A stretch of DNA of 64,000 nt from Isoetes taiwanensis. Lineage: Eukaryota > Streptophyta > Lycopodiopsida > Isoetales > Isoetaceae. Position 1 is the stretch's first letter. Each line of letters opens with the position of its first letter. The DNA is taken from positions 9,689,284 to 9,753,283 of the forward strand of contig JAJEKV010000052.1 in NCBI GenBank assembly GCA_021234155.1, given 5' to 3'. Positions 61,796 through 64,000 of the stretch are shown here, piece after piece. The translations under genes and the position numbers were made by a program. The notes beneath the pieces were generated by a model that was not told the DNA's origin, made no database searches, and saw nothing but the letters and a program-made list of their open reading frames with translations.

Positions 61796-62620
61796 ACCTA
61801 CATAGATATGCTGCTATAGTACATCTAAGATGGGTGATTGATCATTACATGAATAATCATATGCATATTTTGGCTTAGAAATATGAGTTTTAATTTGCCT
61901 AATCTTCATCTCGTGTTCTATATCAAGTTTATAAGCAAGGTAGTAGTTCAGGATGCAATCCACTACGGTAGGAGCATGGATATCCTCTTAAATATGTTGT
62001 CTATGGATGTGTGTAATCCAATGTATACACATTCATAACCTTAAGCCAGCAAGCAGATCATGTACTTTGGCCTAAACCCAAATTGATCGCGTGAATCTGG
62101 CTAATTATATTACATAATCATTATGCACACCCATTTTATTCCATTTAGTAGTTGAATTACATGTATAAGCATCATAGGCAAGCTATGGATGCTGACCTCA
62201 TGCGGACTATTCCACAGATTATTACCCACAAGTGGTAGCAACATCAACATAATAAATGGTAAGCAATATGTTGTGCTAACATCCCTGGAAGATATGGTAT
62301 CACATAATGTTTCTTTATGATGGAATGGTATGTTTCTTTACATGACTATATGTTTCAGTTGCTGGTCATGAATTGTTACGGGTTCTAAACCATAGCTCGC
62401 AGCTTTGCATAAAGCAGGACTGGTCGAAATTAGCAGTTTGGCAGTGCTAGAGAATTTAATGAAATTGTAGACTATGCTAAGAAGTGCTCTCAATGATAAT
62501 TCTATTGATTAGTAATACAATGAAGAAGGCAGCACTTATTCAGAAGCTTAGGAACAAATTAGAGCCGGGCTGTTTGTTGCATGGAACTTTTAGTTTAGTT
62601 GAGATCCCACTCTTAGGTCA
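61796..62620. other. no recognised gene
   Basis: AT-rich sequence with short frames only. The start of the following LINE fragment may lie earlier than 62620 (the frame from 62484), but similarity is not clear there. Confidence 0.4.
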
Positions 62621-63007
62621 CATGCGATCAAACAATATAGAGCTTTCCTCAAAGGCAAGAAGGCACTGTACATTGTGGAGTATCAATGGAAAATGTTCTA
62701 CCTTCTTCATCTTCATCTCCAGACATTTTGGAGGAGACTATGACAAAAAACCTATGCAACCTTCGAGAAATGTCTCTTTAGAATACTATTAGTGTGCAAT
62801 AATTGCTGCAGCTTTATGATCCTATTGGGATTTGAAATGAGATAACAACGGCAAATGTGGCTAAAGGTTTGCAACATCTCATAAATAGGAAGGTTGAAGA
62901 CTTAGATGGCATGCAGGCATAACTATTAAAGTGGGCACCCATCTTGGCTAGCATGTTCAATAGGGCACTTCGAGAAGGCTTCCCGCAATGGACCGCCACC
63001 AGAGTGG
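62621..63007 (+). pseudogene. LINE fragment (linker and start of reverse transcriptase)
   Basis: Frames give AIKQYRAFLKGKKALYIVEY and TFWRRL, then VAKGLQHLINRKVEDLDGMQ and LLKWAPILASMFNRALREGF. These align with the linker and N-terminal RT part of the LINE at 12.28-12.71 kb (YRAFLKSKKHAYIADHQQ...FWRRV; LRHLANGKRRT...LLKWGGPALLG). Stops are present. The fragment ends abruptly at 63007, where the next element's LTR-like sequence begins. Confidence 0.7.
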
Positions 63008-63440
63008 TGTCACGAACCTACGCAAAATAAGAACAAATATTAGAAAATACACTAGAAAACATGCGAGGAGTACGAGAGAAACTGAATATGATACAAAATT
63101 AGAATTCAAAGCTGGAGCTCAAAGGTGTGGCAGGAACACAAGGGGAAGAGCTAATATGCTCAAGACTGACATTGAACCAGAATGCCGAACCCTATGCTGG
63201 AGGCGCATTATATACTAGCCGGAGGAGGGGAGGGGTGTTTTTCCATAAGTTTGTTTGAAGAGTGTTTTTGGAACTTTCTCGAACTCTAGAGAATCTTCTA
63301 AAGTTCTAGAAGAATATTCATGGAAGTGTCGAAAAGTTTCCTGAAATTATTCTATAGGAATATTTTTGTATAAATAAGGATGAGGATTGTATATGCATGA
63401 TATCTGTACAGTCGTCATACCATGCCCCTTCTGCGATGGT
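63008..63440 (+). repeat. LTR-like start of a further retroelement
   Basis: Starts TGTCACGAACC exactly where LINE similarity stops. Includes a TATAAATAAGG box at 63369. Close to the likely end, GGTTATGAAATCAGAGC (63437-63453) recalls a diverged primer site of the TGGTATCAGAGC type. There is no partner LTR in the window. The 3' boundary of the LTR is approximate. Confidence 0.4.
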
Positions 63441-63699
63441 TATGAAATCAGAGCTAGAGTTGCAGTACTTGGACTTTGCATATCTGGGTAACTTGGTGAA
63501 ACTCAACAATGTATGAGAAAACCTCAACATCAAATAGTAAAAGATTTGGAATTGAAGCTCGACGACATGGATTTGGAACTTAGAGCTTTAGAATTGTAAT
63601 ACGTCCTGAATTATGCTCATGGATTAGCATTATACCCGGGAATAAAACTAGGCATTGGCCAAACATAGAAAGAAGAACAAAGATATGAACAAATGGATC

Positions 63700-64000
63700 A
63701 GAATTATGAATAGAAGCAGGTGCGAACTCAGGGTCGAGACAAAGAACTAAATCAAGGCAAGATATAAAAATGGAAGAGTATCAAGACAAAAAGGCTCTTG
63801 TTCCTATCCTTGCACCTGCCCTAGCTCTAAATTTAAACTTGATTCAGGAACCAGATCATGAATAGAAGCAGAATCATGAATAGAAGCAGAATCAGGGACA
63901 TGATTGGAAACAGAAACATGAAATGGGACTATGAAACTGGGGCAGGAACTAGAACCAAAACTGGAACTGGATCAGGAGCTAAAATAGAATCATGGACTGG
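63700..64000 (+). repeat. low-complexity purine-rich repeat, 'gaatcatgaatagaagca' and 'gaactgg' motifs
   Basis: Degenerate short repeats (ATGAATAGAAGCAGAATC three times, then GGAACTRG units) run to the edge. Translated, they are rich in Glu, Gln, Leu and Asn. It may be a repetitive stretch of the gag gene of the retroelement starting at 63008, but the window ends before anything diagnostic. Confidence 0.4.

Overview
The window looks like repeat-dominated nuclear DNA of a land plant, probably a seed-free vascular plant such as a fern or lycophyte. That placement is an inference from several plant-type features. These are a plant LINE ORF1 domain, a Ty3/gypsy element with a second RNase H, Helitrons, and gene scraps resembling a PPR protein, an RBP45/47 RNA-binding protein and an EttA-type ABC-F ATPase. 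I see no intact host gene. Almost everything recognisable is a transposable element, often nested, or a gene fragment next to one.

Layout, left half. 1.3-2.5 kb: minus-strand LINE ORF1 remnant with a poly(A) tail. 3.06-5.71 kb: LTR element with almost no coding capacity. 7.6-7.9 kb: ~105-bp tandem repeat. 7.96-11.46 kb: decayed minus-strand chromovirus (gag, protease, RNase H edge, chromodomain). It is broken up by a miniature LTR element (10.93-11.21 kb), by a DNA-transposon end linked to a broken N6/N4-type DNA methyltransferase gene (8.3-10.07 kb), and by a 5'-truncated LINE (11.46-14.65 kb). 15.906-23.778 kb: two Helitrons of one family fused head to tail. 24.4-31.4 kb: PPR, RBP45/47 and 18S rRNA-like fragments, with three further Helitron-type 3' ends.

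Layout, right half. 33.24-41.0 kb: LTR-type repeat interrupted by a 5.98-kb DNA transposon (terminal inverted repeats, GTGA duplication) that itself holds two LINE 3' portions. 41.598-53.922 kb: complete Ty3/gypsy element with LTRs and a TTGAC target duplication. Its order is gag, protease, RNase H, reverse transcriptase, degenerate RNase H, integrase. Its 3' LTR carries a 2.19-kb DNA transposon and its integrase carries a 0.68-kb inverted-repeat insertion. 53.9-58.9 kb: decayed LINE 3' ends and a zinc-knuckle scrap. 59.7-60.4 kb: ABC-F pseudogene upstream of a Helitron-like end. 62.6-64 kb: LINE fragment cut by the start of another LTR element.

Most noteworthy is a group of DNA transposons sharing termini that begin AACAA, 4-bp target duplications and arrays of short palindromes 300-900 bp from their ends. 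One terminus of the same family sits just behind the methyltransferase pseudogene. Also notable are the tandem Helitron junction, a stem-loop shared by three LINE-type 3' regions with diverged but still paired stems, the unusual placement of an RNase H ahead of reverse transcriptase, and a very small LTR element.
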